A stretch of DNA of 64,000 bases from JBBRCX01 sp038204465 (GTDB taxonomy: Bacteria; Planctomycetota; Phycisphaerae; Tepidisphaerales; Tepidisphaeraceae), in the NCBI GenBank assembly GCA_038204465.1, contig JBBRCX010000004.1, positions 1-64,000 on the forward strand. Reading direction: 5' to 3'. Position 1 is the first letter of the stretch; each line of letters starts with the position of its first letter. A program made the translations under genes and the position numbers. Shown piece by piece: positions 15,989 through 24,153 of this stretch. The notes beneath the pieces are model-generated. The model was not told the origin of the DNA, ran no database searches, and saw only the letters and a program-made list of their open reading frames with translations.

Positions 15989-16452
15989 CGCACGCCTCCG
16001 CTGATGTCAACCGCCATGGTCCCAATCCGATCGACGTCCTTCTGATCGACCGCGCCGTCGCCGTTGACATCCCAGGCCTTGTCGATCGGCGCGTGGGCGT
16101 GCAATCGTCTGGCCACCACGAAAGCGTCGAGAATGTCTACTTTGCCGTCGCGATCGACGTCGCCTGGCTTGATCGCCATCACAACCGGATGCTCCGATAT
16201 TCGATCGGGCGATGGCGATGAAAGGCGCAATGCGACCAGCATGATGGCCGCTGCCGCCGAGATGCCGCCGATTGCCCAGCGAACCCGGGAGTGGAACCTT
16301 CGGCGTTGGGTGAAAGTGCTCTTCGCCTCGCGGAGGACCGAATCATCGAATCCAGCCGGGATTGAAGCCGTGAACGAATACAGGTCCTTCAGGTCCTGGC
16401 GCAGTGTATCGCTGATGATCGGCTCGTCGGGTTGTTCAGGGAGCGTGGACAT
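15985..16452 (-). CDS. Single-span membrane protein with C-terminal dockerin (putative anti-sigma factor)
   Basis: The 155-residue protein has a cytoplasmic N-terminal part (residues 1-57, ending in the basic RRRFHSRVR), one transmembrane segment (about 58-78) and an outer part ending in a type I dockerin (97-149). The dockerin has two calcium-binding repeats, GDVDRDGKVDILDAF and WDVNGDGAVDQKDVDRI. The topology and the position just after an ECF sigma gene fit an anti-sigma factor, but no zinc-binding HxxxCxxC motif is present in the N-terminus, so this role is inferred. Its stop overlaps the cohesin start. Confidence 0.75.
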   Translation of the reverse strand: MSTLPEQPDEPIISDTLRQDLKDLYSFTASIPAGFDDSVLREAKSTFTQRRRFHSRVRWAIGGISAAAAIMLVALRLSSPSPDRISEHPVVMAIKPGDVDRDGKVDILDAFVVARRLHAHAPIDKAWDVNGDGAVDQKDVDRIGTMAVDISGGVR

Positions 16453-16533
16453 GGCTCGTCGATCTCTTTAGTGCGTCGGGGTGCTCGATGGTTCATTTTC
16501 GAACCACTTTGTCCCATGAATGCGGGGAGGGGT

Positions 16534-17091
16534 TCACGGCGCAAAGTATCGCTGGGTGGCAGGATCGTTGCGCAGCGTGTGCAGGGCGTTGTGGAGCCTT
16601 GATTTAACGGTGCCTTCGGGCACTGAGAGGGCGGCGGCGATTTCCGCCAGGGCCATCCCATCGACGAAGCGCATGAGCAGCACTTCGCGCTGGGCATCGG
16701 GAAGTTCTGCCAGCACGCCGCCCAGGTCCTCCCGGCTGGAACCCGGTTCGCGCGGGGGCGGCGCGATGGGATCGGGGCCCGCCATCTCGCCGAGTCGCAG
16801 CCGGCGGCGCTTCTTTCGGGCGGCGATCGAAAGGTTTCTGACCACCGGATAAAGAAAGGTGGTCATGCTGGCGGTCAGGCGGAAGCCGGGAAACTTGCGG
16901 AAAAAGTAGGAGAACGTCTCCTGCACCACGTCCAGCGCATCATCGGCGTTTCCCGTGAACCGGTGCGCGAGGCGCAGGGCCGAGTCGCGGTAGCGGTAGT
17001 AGACTGCATCAAACGCCGAGGAATCGCCCAGGTTGAGCGCGCGCACGAGCTCCTGATCGTCGCGTGGGTCGGTACGGTTTGCTGAGCTCAC
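16534..17091 (-). CDS. ECF-type RNA polymerase sigma factor
   Basis: The 185-residue protein has sigma region 2 (about residues 20-85, with DALDVVQETFSYFFRKFPGF) and region 4 (about 125-180, LPDAQREVLLMRFVDGMALAEIAAAL and the helix-turn-helix PEGTVKSRLHNALHTLR). It lacks regions 1 and 3, as extracytoplasmic-function sigma factors do. The GTG at 17091 is preferred to upstream starts, which would add a Cys/Arg-rich tail unlike the family. It heads the operon that continues with the dockerin, cohesin and VIT/VWA genes, 81 bases upstream of the first of these, and probably controls that operon itself. Confidence 0.9.
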   Translation of the reverse strand: MSSANRTDPRDDQELVRALNLGDSSAFDAVYYRYRDSALRLAHRFTGNADDALDVVQETFSYFFRKFPGFRLTASMTTFLYPVVRNLSIAARKKRRRLRLGEMAGPDPIAPPPREPGSSREDLGGVLAELPDAQREVLLMRFVDGMALAEIAAALSVPEGTVKSRLHNALHTLRNDPATQRYFAP

Positions 17092-17217
17092 GGTGGTCGG
17101 CCCCTCGCGGCAGGAGCAGGCGACGCGCCTGCATCGTATGGCACAATAAGCGAGCCGCGCTTCTACGGAGTCCGCCCCGACGATGCAAGGAATCACCCAT
17201 GAACGCCCTGGTCTTCA

Positions 17218-17241
17218 GTAGCACGGGCGTCCCCGCCCGTG
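17218..17241 (+). repeat. GTAGCACGGGCG palindrome, copy 4
   Basis: GTAGCACGGGCG, TCCC, CGCCCGTG, one base longer in the loop than most copies. It lies between the sigma factor gene and the M24 peptidase remnant. Confidence 0.8.
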
Positions 17242-17285
17242 GGCTGCTCCCCTGGTCAGCCTTCTTCTTCGCGCCTATGACTCAG

Positions 17286-17456
17286 TCAGGTCAGCCTCGG
17301 ATACAGATCCGTCGGTGCGCCGGCGGTCAATACTTCGCTCGTGATCAACACCTGCTCCTCGATGCAGATGATGTCGCCGCCGTCGCGGTAGCAGACCGTC
17401 GGCTCGATCGCGAGGACCATTCCCGGCCGCAGCACGGTCTGGTGTAGTGTCGGCTC
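17286..17456 (-). pseudogene. Remnant of an M24 (Xaa-Pro/methionine) aminopeptidase, C-terminal end only
   Basis: The last 56 codons of a reverse-strand frame read like the C-terminus of a pita-bread M24 peptidase: LRPGMVLAIEPTVCYRDGG, then IICIEEQVLITSEVLTAGAPTDLYPRL. The metal-binding glutamates of EP and IEE are present, but the rest of the enzyme (about 300 residues with the Asp and His ligands) is missing. The same frame upstream is Arg/Ser-rich and does not resemble protein. I read it as the decayed end of a lost gene. Confidence 0.65.
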
Positions 17457-17967
17457 CGGCCGAGGTTTCGTCTTGCGCGCTTGAGCGGCGAAGTGGAGAC
17501 GCGGGGCCCTGGCGCGTTGGGTCATGGAGGTGTCCCGTAGTTGAGGTGAACCCGCTCCGGCCTCGGCTGCTGACTGATGAATGCGAACGCGGGGGACTTT
17601 TCCCCCGCACCCCCTGAAATACAGCTTCGGCAAAAGGAAGCGGGCGAAGCAGCCGTCACGCCATGCTCGCGGAGTACCGCTGCGCGTGTCATGCCGCCCG
17701 CGTCGCCCGACAGATGAGTAAAGCCTGCGCGAAGGAACTTCGTGCAGTCTGTTTGCCCGTTTCGTGTGGCACACGAACGAAGCGGGCAAACAAAATGTCG
17801 GGGAGGAGAACGCGACGCGGTGCGAGAGTCGCTTGTAACCGCCCAAGTATGCGCTCGATGAACCTCCTACGTGCCGCAGCGCTTGCGTCCCGACCGCCTC
17901 GATGTCTCCAGGCCAACTTCCCTCGACACACGCACTGCTCGAGTCACCCGCACACCATCCACTCGCG
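17457..17967. other. 511-base stretch without a recognisable gene
   Basis: Between the peptidase remnant and the membrane-protein pair I see no credible reading frame, tRNA or terminator. Parts may derive from the lost peptidase gene, but I could not recognise them in translation. Confidence 0.5.
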
Positions 17968-18639
17968 CTATATGCCTGCGGCGCGGAGGAGGAGGCGGGC
18001 AATTACTACGTAGGCGTTGCCCCAGGCGTCGGTGCGGAAGAAGTGGGTGGGGGTGTGGGGGTCGCCGATGAAGGGGCGGAGGACCCAGGCCATCTGGATT
18101 CCGACGAAAGCGAAGATGACGATCCAGGCCCGGAGGAGCAGGCGGTGGCGGGGGTCGCGCTCGATCAGCGGGCGGTAGAAGCGTCTGAGGAGCCATTGTG
18201 CGGCGACGCTCGCGAGGCCGAAGACGAAGGCGTTGAAGAGCAGGGCGGCGTCGTAGCTGGCTACGGAGGCGTACCAGAAGGCGGTGAAGGGCGCAAGCGA
18301 TGCGAGGATGATGGTGAGGCCGGCCTGCGTGGCCACGAGTCCCTGCAGGACGAGGCGGAAGTCGTCGCGGACGCCGAGGATTGTGTTGAGGACGAAGAAG
18401 CTGGGGAGGCTCACGGCGAAGGTGGCGAGGAGGAGGAGCGGGACCTTGACGGCGGAGTAGAGGACCTGCAGGGCGCGCTCGCCGCGCACGCCGCCGAACG
18501 CGCCCATCACTGCGCCATAGGCGATCCCGAAGAGGAGAACGGAGAGGAAGAGGTGGGGGAGGACGCGGCGGAGGGGTGTCTCGTCGGCGCCGAAGCGGCC
18601 GCGGAGCAGATCATCCGTGCGCAGCAGGAACGGAGTCAT
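17968..18639 (-). CDS. Multi-span membrane protein, paralogue B (223 aa)
   Basis: This hydrophobic protein has about five membrane segments (around residues 28-48, 62-85, 98-120, 130-152 and 170-190). It shares with the upstream protein the block SAVKVPLLLLATFAVSLPSFFVLNTI and the ending QMAWVLRPFIGDP followed by FF, so the two are clearly paralogues. It starts three bases after the stop of its partner, so the two are co-transcribed. I recall similar proteins from planctomycetes, often as neighbouring pairs, without an assigned function; Yip1-like membrane proteins are a loose comparison only. Confidence 0.75.
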   Translation of the reverse strand: MTPFLLRTDDLLRGRFGADETPLRRVLPHLFLSVLLFGIAYGAVMGAFGGVRGERALQVLYSAVKVPLLLLATFAVSLPSFFVLNTILGVRDDFRLVLQGLVATQAGLTIILASLAPFTAFWYASVASYDAALLFNAFVFGLASVAAQWLLRRFYRPLIERDPRHRLLLRAWIVIFAFVGIQMAWVLRPFIGDPHTPTHFFRTDAWGNAYVVIARLLLRAAGI

Positions 18640-18642
18640 GAT

Positions 18643-19566
18643 CTATTTTCGCTGCCAGGACCTGGATGAAGCGTCGGGCGAAACGAGATCGACCATTCGT
18701 CCATACACCGCTTCGAAGAAGTTGGATTCCCGAGGGCGGAGGAAGGTAAAGGCCCGGTTGGGGGTGCCGATGAAGGGGCGGAGGACCCAGCCCATCTGCG
18801 CGCCGACCAGGCCGAACACGAGCACCCAGATTCGGAAGACGGTGCGGACGTGTTTCCCGAGCATCTGCCCCTCGGGGCGGTCGAGCGGGCCGGGACGACG
18901 CCGGCGGGCGCCTGCGCCAAGGGATTGCGTTGGATCGAGCGGGGGATAAATGTCTTCGGCGGGCGGCAGAGCTTGTGGCGGCGTTTCGCCAGGGGGCGAG
19001 GCGTTTGGCTCCGTCTGGGGGAGTGGCGTCTCGGGCGGAAGACTTTCCTGCGCGACCGAGAGGCGGTGCAGCGTCTGAAGCAGGAAGGCGAGTCCGAGCA
19101 TCCCTGAGACGGCGAACATGACGACGTTGAGGAGGACCATGAAGGAGTAGCTACTCGTGCTGATCGTGAAGAAGACGAGGATGGTTCCGAATGAAGCGAG
19201 CAGCGCCAGCATGACGCCGAGGGCGGCGACCAGCAGCCGCAGGACGGTGAGGAACGAGAGTCGGGAGCCGACCAGGGCGTTGAAGACATAGAGCGAGGGC
19301 AGCGTGATCACGAGGGTGAGGAAAAAGAGCAGCGGTACCTTGACCGCGCTGGCGGCGAGTTGTTGATAGCCCATGTACGCATCGGGGCGATGGAAGCGGG
19401 TAATCACGGCGTAGACGCCCATGCAGACGCCGTAGAAGACGCCGAGCAGAAGGCCGACGAGGGAGAGGCCGCCGAGCGGGATATCGAATCGGCCGGTGCG
19501 CAAGGCGGCGGTGCTGGTCGCTTCTCCTTTGAGCACGCGATCGAGCGCTCGAATCCACTTGAGCAT
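18643..19566 (-). CDS. Multi-span membrane protein, paralogue A (307 aa)
   Basis: Similar in plan to the downstream gene product: about five membrane segments, with SAVKVPLLFFLTLVITLPSLYVFNALVG and VGAQMGWVLRPFIGTPNRAF matching it. It differs by a Pro-rich linker of about 70 residues (PPETPLPQTEPNASPPGE and following) between segments four and five, probably cytoplasmic. The ATG at 19566 (MLKWIRALDRVLKGE) is preferred; an upstream start would add 30 basic residues. A GGGGGA stretch 10-12 bases upstream could be the Shine-Dalgarno sequence. Function unknown. Confidence 0.75.
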   Translation of the reverse strand: MLKWIRALDRVLKGEATSTAALRTGRFDIPLGGLSLVGLLLGVFYGVCMGVYAVITRFHRPDAYMGYQQLAASAVKVPLLFFLTLVITLPSLYVFNALVGSRLSFLTVLRLLVAALGVMLALLASFGTILVFFTISTSSYSFMVLLNVVMFAVSGMLGLAFLLQTLHRLSVAQESLPPETPLPQTEPNASPPGETPPQALPPAEDIYPPLDPTQSLGAGARRRRPGPLDRPEGQMLGKHVRTVFRIWVLVFGLVGAQMGWVLRPFIGTPNRAFTFLRPRESNFFEAVYGRMVDLVSPDASSRSWQRK

Positions 19567-19881
19567 GAGTGATGGTCCCCCGGAGTGTGTCGGAGTATTG
19601 AAGGGGGTTCGCAGCCGCGGAAGGAAACGGTAACCGCGACGGCGAGGGCGGGTCAAGAAAGGAGATTTTTGCAGGGTGTTCGCCAGGAGTGTTCGCGACG
19701 GCGCGTTCGGAATAATGACGTCGCTGATAGGCTTTCGTCAAGGGAAGTTTTCGGTTGTTCTGGTGCGATTCCTGGGATGGCGTCGGATACGGTGCGGGGT
19801 CAACCGGCGTCCGGCGGAACGGGATGGTAGCGCGTCGGTGCTCCAGCGGAGGATATGTGGGAAGACGGCGGGGAGATGCTG

Positions 19882-20013
19882 ATGAAGATTTGGGTTGTTG
19901 TCGGATTTCCTTTGGGTGTTGCATGGGGATGGGACGGGGTGAGGATGGGTTTTGAGCGGGTGAAGAGGATGCCATCGGGGATGGGTCGGCAAGTAACGTT
20001 TAAGCCCCAATGA
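19882..20013 (+). CDS. Candidate 43-aa protein upstream of rplU
   Basis: A short frame reads MKIWVVVGFPLGVAWGWDGV, continues with a basic segment (FERVKRM) and ends VTFKPQ. GGGGAG six bases before the ATG is a fair Shine-Dalgarno sequence. The N-terminal half is hydrophobic but has no clear cleavage site. No family recognised, and chance is a real alternative in this G-rich DNA. Confidence 0.25.
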   Translation: MKIWVVVGFPLGVAWGWDGVRMGFERVKRMPSGMGRQVTFKPQ

Positions 20014-20038
20014 TTGCCGGTTGCAATGCGGCGGCGGC

Positions 20039-20066
20039 TTGACAGTGGGGGTGGAATTGTCAGAAT
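20039..20066 (+). promoter_or_regulatory. Promoter of rplU
   Basis: A consensus TTGACA (20039-20044) and CAGAAT (20061-20066) are 16 bases apart, about 28 bases before the rplU ATG. Confidence 0.6.
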
Positions 20067-20094
20067 GCGGCCCTTTTCCCGGCAGCGGAGACTC

Positions 20095-20403
20095 ATGTAC
20101 GCGATCATTGAAGAGGGCGGTCACCAGTATAAGGTCACGAGCGGGGAGACGATTCAGATCGATCGCCCGCTGAGTGACGAGAAGAGCATTACCTTCGATC
20201 GCGTGCTGCTCGTCGGCGGCGAGGGCAAGCCGAAGGTGGGCGCTCCACTGGTTTCCGGCGCCACCGTAACGGCGGATGTGCTCGGGGCGGCCAAAGGGCC
20301 GAAGATCCGCACGGTGAAGTACAAGCGCCGCAAGGGTTACCGAAAGACCATCGGGCACCGCCAGTCGTTGCTCGATGTGAAGATCACCGGCATCAACGTT
20401 TAA
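20095..20403 (+). CDS. rplU: 50S ribosomal protein L21
   Basis: L21 binds 23S rRNA in the large subunit. The 102-residue protein has the standard start MYAIIEEGGHQYKVTSGE, the central FDRVLLVGG and the basic motif KYKRRKGYRKTIGHRQ with the closing LLDVKITGI. The ATG at 20095 gives the normal length. Unusually, rpmA (L27), which follows rplU in most bacteria, is not here: a terminator and a reverse-strand gene follow instead. Confidence 0.97.
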   Translation: MYAIIEEGGHQYKVTSGETIQIDRPLSDEKSITFDRVLLVGGEGKPKVGAPLVSGATVTADVLGAAKGPKIRTVKYKRRKGYRKTIGHRQSLLDVKITGINV

Positions 20404-20425
20404 CAAACCGGCGAATCGGCAGCAG

Positions 20426-20450
20426 GGCGGCCGTCGCGGTCGCCTTATTT
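20426..20450 (+). terminator. Rho-independent terminator after rplU
   Basis: GGCGGCCG and CGGTCGCC form an 8-bp stem (one G-T pair) with a TCG loop, followed by TTATTTGTT. Confidence 0.75.
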
Positions 20451-20493
20451 GTTGCGCAATTGGGTCCGGCAGCATGGGCTGCCGCTCGCACAG

Positions 20494-21849
20494 TTATTGT
20501 CGGGAATCCAACGGCGGAGCATCCTGGCCGCCGACGAGGAAGATGGAGTTCTTGCTGCCCTGCTTGGCGTTGAACATCAGCCCCTCATCCGCCGCTTTGA
20601 ACAGTCCCGCGGCGTCCTGCGCGCTCCAAGGATAGACCGCCAGCGCGGCGCTGATTCCGAGCGTCCCCTTGCCGGTGGATCCGAGCCCGCTGAAGTCTTC
20701 GCTGGCGATCAATCGCTTGAAGCGCTCGAAGATCTGCAACGGCTCCGGCGGCCGGCGCGACGGCACGCCGGCTTTTGGGTCGCGTGGCTGCCGCGGACCT
20801 TCCTTGTCCCAGAACACCACTGCAAATTCGTCCCCACCGATTCGCGCGACAAGATCGTGTTCGCGCGTGCAGCGCCGCATCAACGTGGCGGTCTGGCAGA
20901 GGATCTCGTTGCCCACGCCGTGCCCGAAGTGGTCGTTGTATTTCTTGAAGTCGTCGATGTCGAAGAGGGCAAGAGTCACGGGGAAGCGCATCACCCGCGC
21001 TTTTTCGATGATCCGGGAGAGGAAGTGGTGGAAGTAACGCGCGTTGTAGAGGCCTGTGAGCTCGTCAGTAATGGCGAGCTTCTGGAGACGGTTGTGGCGG
21101 TCCTGCAGCCCGGCGATTTTGCCGACCAGATGCGCGAGCTGCGCAAGGGTATGGCGTGCAGCGCGTTCGTCCTCGTCCTGCGGCACAGAGAGGTATAGCG
21201 TTCCCATCTCTTCGTTGCCCGAGCGCACGGGATGGGACAGCAGCGACCAGCCTTCGCGCGGGGCCGAGGCTTCGCCTTTGCCTTTGGGCTGATAGCAGAA
21301 CTCGAGCGATGCGCCGAGCCGGCCGTTGATCTGGCGCACGGCTTCGGCGGGGGCGTTGTGGGGGTTCAGCAACAACGCGTCGAGCAGGATCTCGGCGACC
21401 GGGACATCGGACAGCGCGGGAAGCGGCTCGCCGGTCGAAGGCGGCTTGGCAGGCTCTCCTTCAACCTGCGGCTCAGACAAGCGCAAGGGCGGTGAGCGGA
21501 ACAACTGTTGTAGCTCGCCCGCGCTGGCGGGCGTCACGATGTAATCATCGCAGCCAAACTGCAGCATCTTGCGCGAAAGCAGCTCCAGCGTGGGATGACC
21601 GAACAGAATGACGCGCCCGTTGGCGGTCAGCTCGCGCAGCGTTCGCACGGCAGCCTCAGGGCGGCGCTCGAGCGGCTCGGCTGCGGCGAGGACGGTGGTG
21701 TAGTTGCCGGCAACGAGTTCCGCGATGCCGTCAAAAAACGTCGGGACGCTTACGACCTGTACGCCAGGGACTCCCTGCGACAGCGCAGCATGAATCTCCC
21801 GTTGCGGGTCGCCGATCAGTAAGACGCGCTCGTGACTCAAACGAACCAT
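20494..21849 (-). CDS. Diguanylate cyclase with pseudo-receiver domain
   Basis: The 451-residue protein has a receiver-like N-terminal domain (about residues 5-115), a middle region without a clear match and a GGDEF domain (about 260-445). The active-site GGDEF (338-342) and an inhibitory RxxD site (R329-D332) are both intact, so it should make cyclic di-GMP under product inhibition. The receiver lacks the phosphorylatable aspartate: that strand reads TVLAAAEPL. About 35 residues rich in Pro and Arg are inserted after GGDEF. The upstream gene encodes a second degenerate receiver on the same strand. Confidence 0.9.
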   Translation of the reverse strand: MVRLSHERVLLIGDPQREIHAALSQGVPGVQVVSVPTFFDGIAELVAGNYTTVLAAAEPLERRPEAAVRTLRELTANGRVILFGHPTLELLSRKMLQFGCDDYIVTPASAGELQQLFRSPPLRLSEPQVEGEPAKPPSTGEPLPALSDVPVAEILLDALLLNPHNAPAEAVRQINGRLGASLEFCYQPKGKGEASAPREGWSLLSHPVRSGNEEMGTLYLSVPQDEDERAARHTLAQLAHLVGKIAGLQDRHNRLQKLAITDELTGLYNARYFHHFLSRIIEKARVMRFPVTLALFDIDDFKKYNDHFGHGVGNEILCQTATLMRRCTREHDLVARIGGDEFAVVFWDKEGPRQPRDPKAGVPSRRPPEPLQIFERFKRLIASEDFSGLGSTGKGTLGISAALAVYPWSAQDAAGLFKAADEGLMFNAKQGSKNSIFLVGGQDAPPLDSRQ

Positions 21850-21898
21850 GGTGTCAGTTCTGGTTTCGGATTCCCCCCAGCGCGGAGGCTGCTAGCCA

Positions 21899-21934
21899 CA
21901 AATCGCAAATCGCGAATCGCAAATCGAAAATCCG
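21899..21934. repeat. Short direct repeats of AATCGCA
   Basis: CAAATCGCAAATCGCG is followed by AATCGCAAATCGAAAATC, in the 93-base gap between the two receiver genes. Roughly five 7-8-base units are visible. The origin is unknown; polymerase slippage is enough to explain it. Confidence 0.6.
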
Positions 21935-21942
21935 ATATCCCA

Positions 21943-22521
21943 TCATCCCTCGCCAATCGGAGGCGAAGGTTGTTCGTGCAACAGGGCCCGCAGCTCATCG
22001 GCGGTCAGCACGGGCTCTCCCATGCCAGTGCCCTCGATGGCGTCAGTCGCACGGTTTGGCTCCGCCGGCGATTCTGTCACCGAGGCAGGGAGCGGCTGCG
22101 TCGATATGGCATTGGTCGGGCCGCCCAGAGATGACACAGGCGGAGCCACGAGAACGGCGATGCGATGCAGACCGTCCTCAGCGAGCAACCCATCGGCGCC
22201 CAGGCGCATTCCGTCAGCCAGCGCGGCCTGGCGGCCGTCCGTCTGGGCGAGCCAGATCTCGATGTGGGGAAAACGTCGCTTCACCGCGGGGATGAGAGCG
22301 AGCTCCTCGCGATAGAGCGCAGAAAGGCTCAGGATAAGGGCGCGGTAGACCAGCGGCCGGCGGCACAACTCGGTCATCGCCGCGTACGGATCGTCCATCT
22401 CGGCGCAGCCGTAGCCGATCTGCTGAAGCGTATTCAGCGGCTGTGAGCGACTGCCCGGATTGCCAACGACGAGAGCTCGCCCGATGGGCCGGGTCACTGG
22501 TAGACTCACCCCTGACGACAT
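21943..22521 (-). CDS. Degenerate receiver-domain protein (192 aa)
   Basis: Residues 12-125 have the alternating strand and helix pattern of a response-regulator receiver: RALVVGNPGS, then RALILSLSALY where the phospho-acceptor aspartate should stand, and LADGMRLGADGLLAED for the last helix. The Asp is replaced by Ser and the acidic pair near the N-terminus is missing, so phosphorylation is unlikely. The C-terminal 65 residues are Pro/Thr/Glu-rich and end with a short helix (TADELRALLHEQ). The ATG at 22521 is chosen because the promoter at 22555-22582 lies just upstream. It lies 93 bases before the diguanylate cyclase gene. Confidence 0.75.
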   Translation of the reverse strand: MSSGVSLPVTRPIGRALVVGNPGSRSQPLNTLQQIGYGCAEMDDPYAAMTELCRRPLVYRALILSLSALYREELALIPAVKRRFPHIEIWLAQTDGRQAALADGMRLGADGLLAEDGLHRIAVLVAPPVSSLGGPTNAISTQPLPASVTESPAEPNRATDAIEGTGMGEPVLTADELRALLHEQPSPPIGEG

Positions 22522-22554
22522 CCCACTCCGAGTTCGAGAACGCCTGACACGTTC

Positions 22555-22582
22555 ATCATACCCCACAAAAGAGGGGATGCAA
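22555..22582 (-). promoter_or_regulatory. Promoter of the pseudo-receiver/GGDEF pair
   Basis: On the reverse strand TTGCAT (22582-22577) and TATGAT (22560-22555) are 16 bases apart. The spacer contains the small palindrome CCCCTCTTTTGTGGGG. Confidence 0.5.
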
Positions 22583-22671
22583 TTTAGCAGCGACGGTGGT
22601 CTTCGGCCGCCGGGCGTCGGCAATGCATGATCTTAACGCGTCCTTCTCAAAGCCTTTAGGAAGCGCCCTTG

Positions 22672-22700
22672 TTGACAGCGGCAACCGAGCGTCCTATGGT
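22672..22700 (+). promoter_or_regulatory. Promoter of gap
   Basis: TTGACA (22672-22677) and TATGGT (22695-22700) are 17 bases apart, about 95 bases upstream of the gap start. Confidence 0.5.
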
Positions 22701-22796
22701 CCAAACTTTGGCTCGGCGGCGCTCCTCGGATCAATTCCAACGACAACAGGACATCGAGGATTCGCTGTCCTACAGATGAAGTAAGGAGTGGTTGCC

Positions 22797-23825
22797 ATGG
22801 CTGCCGTCAAGGTGGGCATCAACGGTTTCGGGCGCATTGGCCGGCTTGTTTTTCGCGCCGGCGCCAAGAACCCCGACATTGCGTTCGTCGGCGTCAATGA
22901 CCTGTTTCCGCCGGAAAACCTCGCATACCTGCTCAAGCACGACTCGACCCATGGGCGCTACAACGGGTCCGTCGAGTCCAAGCCCGACGGCTTCGTCGTC
23001 GACGGGAAATTCATCCCGTGCAGCGCGATCAGGAACCCCGCCGAGCTGCCCTGGGACAAGCTGGGCGTGGACTATGTCGTCGAATCGACGGGCTTGTTCA
23101 CCGATTACGCCGGGGCCGAAAACCACCTGAAGGCCGGCGCGAAACGAGTCATTCTTTCAGCGCCGACCAAGGACCCGGACAAGGTTCCAACGTTGCTCGT
23201 CGGAGTGAACCACAACCAGTTCGACCCGGCAAAGGACCGCATCGTCTCCAACGCGAGTTGCACGACCAACTGCCTGGCCCCGGTGGCGAAAGTGATCAAC
23301 GACAACTTCGGGCTCGCGGAAGGTCTCATGACGACGGTTCATGCGATGACCGCGACGCAGCCCACCGTCGATGGGCCCAGCAAAAAAGACTGGCGTGGCG
23401 GGCGCGGCGCCGCACAGAACATCATCCCCTCATCCACCGGGGCCGCGAAGGCGGTTACGCTCGTCCTCCCCGAACTGAAGGGCAAGCTGACCGGAATGGC
23501 GTTCCGCGTTCCGACGCCGGACGTCTCGGTTGTGGACCTGACCTTCAAGACAGCCAAGCCCACCAGCTACAAGGAGATCTGCGCCGCGATGAAACGCGCC
23601 GCCGAGGGAGAGCTCGAAGGCATCCTCGGCTACACGGAAGAAGAAGTCGTTTCGACCGATTTCCTGACCGACCCGCGCTCCAGCATTTTCGACGCCGGCG
23701 CCGGAATCGAGCTCAATGCCAACTTCTTCAAGGTCGTCTCCTGGTACGACAACGAGTGGGGATACTCCAACCGGGTGATCGACCTGATACTCTCAATGGC
23801 AAAAAAAGAAGGAACTACCAGATAA
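22797..23825 (+). CDS. gap: Glyceraldehyde-3-phosphate dehydrogenase
   Basis: GAPDH oxidises glyceraldehyde-3-phosphate to 1,3-bisphosphoglycerate with NAD in glycolysis. The 342-residue protein has the NAD-binding GINGFGRIGRL, the catalytic SNASCTTNC with C155, and the C-terminal WYDNEWGYSNR. The ATG at 22797 has AAGGAG 8 bases upstream; an in-frame GTG three codons earlier overlaps that site and is rejected. It precedes the pyruvate dehydrogenase cluster on the same strand but with its own promoter and a gap of more than 300 bases. Confidence 0.97.
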   Translation: MAAVKVGINGFGRIGRLVFRAGAKNPDIAFVGVNDLFPPENLAYLLKHDSTHGRYNGSVESKPDGFVVDGKFIPCSAIRNPAELPWDKLGVDYVVESTGLFTDYAGAENHLKAGAKRVILSAPTKDPDKVPTLLVGVNHNQFDPAKDRIVSNASCTTNCLAPVAKVINDNFGLAEGLMTTVHAMTATQPTVDGPSKKDWRGGRGAAQNIIPSSTGAAKAVTLVLPELKGKLTGMAFRVPTPDVSVVDLTFKTAKPTSYKEICAAMKRAAEGELEGILGYTEEEVVSTDFLTDPRSSIFDAGAGIELNANFFKVVSWYDNEWGYSNRVIDLILSMAKKEGTTR

Positions 23826-24153
23826 CTCAGCGCGATCCAGACCCGCTTGCCCGACGCGGCAGTCCGACGCACTCGACGCAGGTGTTTTCGACCGGGGAAA
23901 CCGTCCTCAGCCTTATCCAATCCCAGACCTCGGTACGGATTTCGCTTCATTCCTGACCTAAAATCCACCATCGTGTCCCCGCGAGTCCAGTAATTTGCCT
24001 GCCTTGCCGATGTCAGGAGAGCCGCCATCGGTTTGCACGATTGTAGCAACGGGAGAAATCCCTAAACTCCGGCTGGCTCAGGTCGGACCGTGCGTTCGGC
24101 TGGCCCCGCGAATTCGCCCGGACGTGAGCATTTGCCTTACGCGGAGCAGAGCA
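23826..24153 (+). other. 328-base gap between gap and pdhA
   Basis: It holds the pdhA promoter (24041-24068) and no credible gene. A TAAAAT near 23960 could be another -10 box but lacks a partner. No clear terminator for gap is visible. Confidence 0.5.
24041..24068 (+). promoter_or_regulatory. Possible promoter of the pdh cluster
   Basis: TTGTAG (24041-24046) and TAAACT (24063-24068) are 16 bases apart, about 85 bases before pdhA. Confidence 0.4.

Larger units (their letters stand above)
19567..20094. other. 528-base gap with one candidate small gene
   Basis: This G-rich stretch separates the divergent membrane-protein pair and rplU. It holds the rplU promoter at its right end and a candidate 43-codon gene (19882-20013). 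I see nothing else supportable in it. Confidence 0.5.

Noticed and set aside
17286..18002. A 238-codon gene containing the peptidase remnant
   Set aside because: Only the last quarter resembles a protein; the rest is Arg/Ser-rich noise.
19755..19955. 66-codon forward frame before rplU
   Set aside because: Gly/Cys/Arg-rich without a Shine-Dalgarno sequence; composition follows the G-rich DNA.
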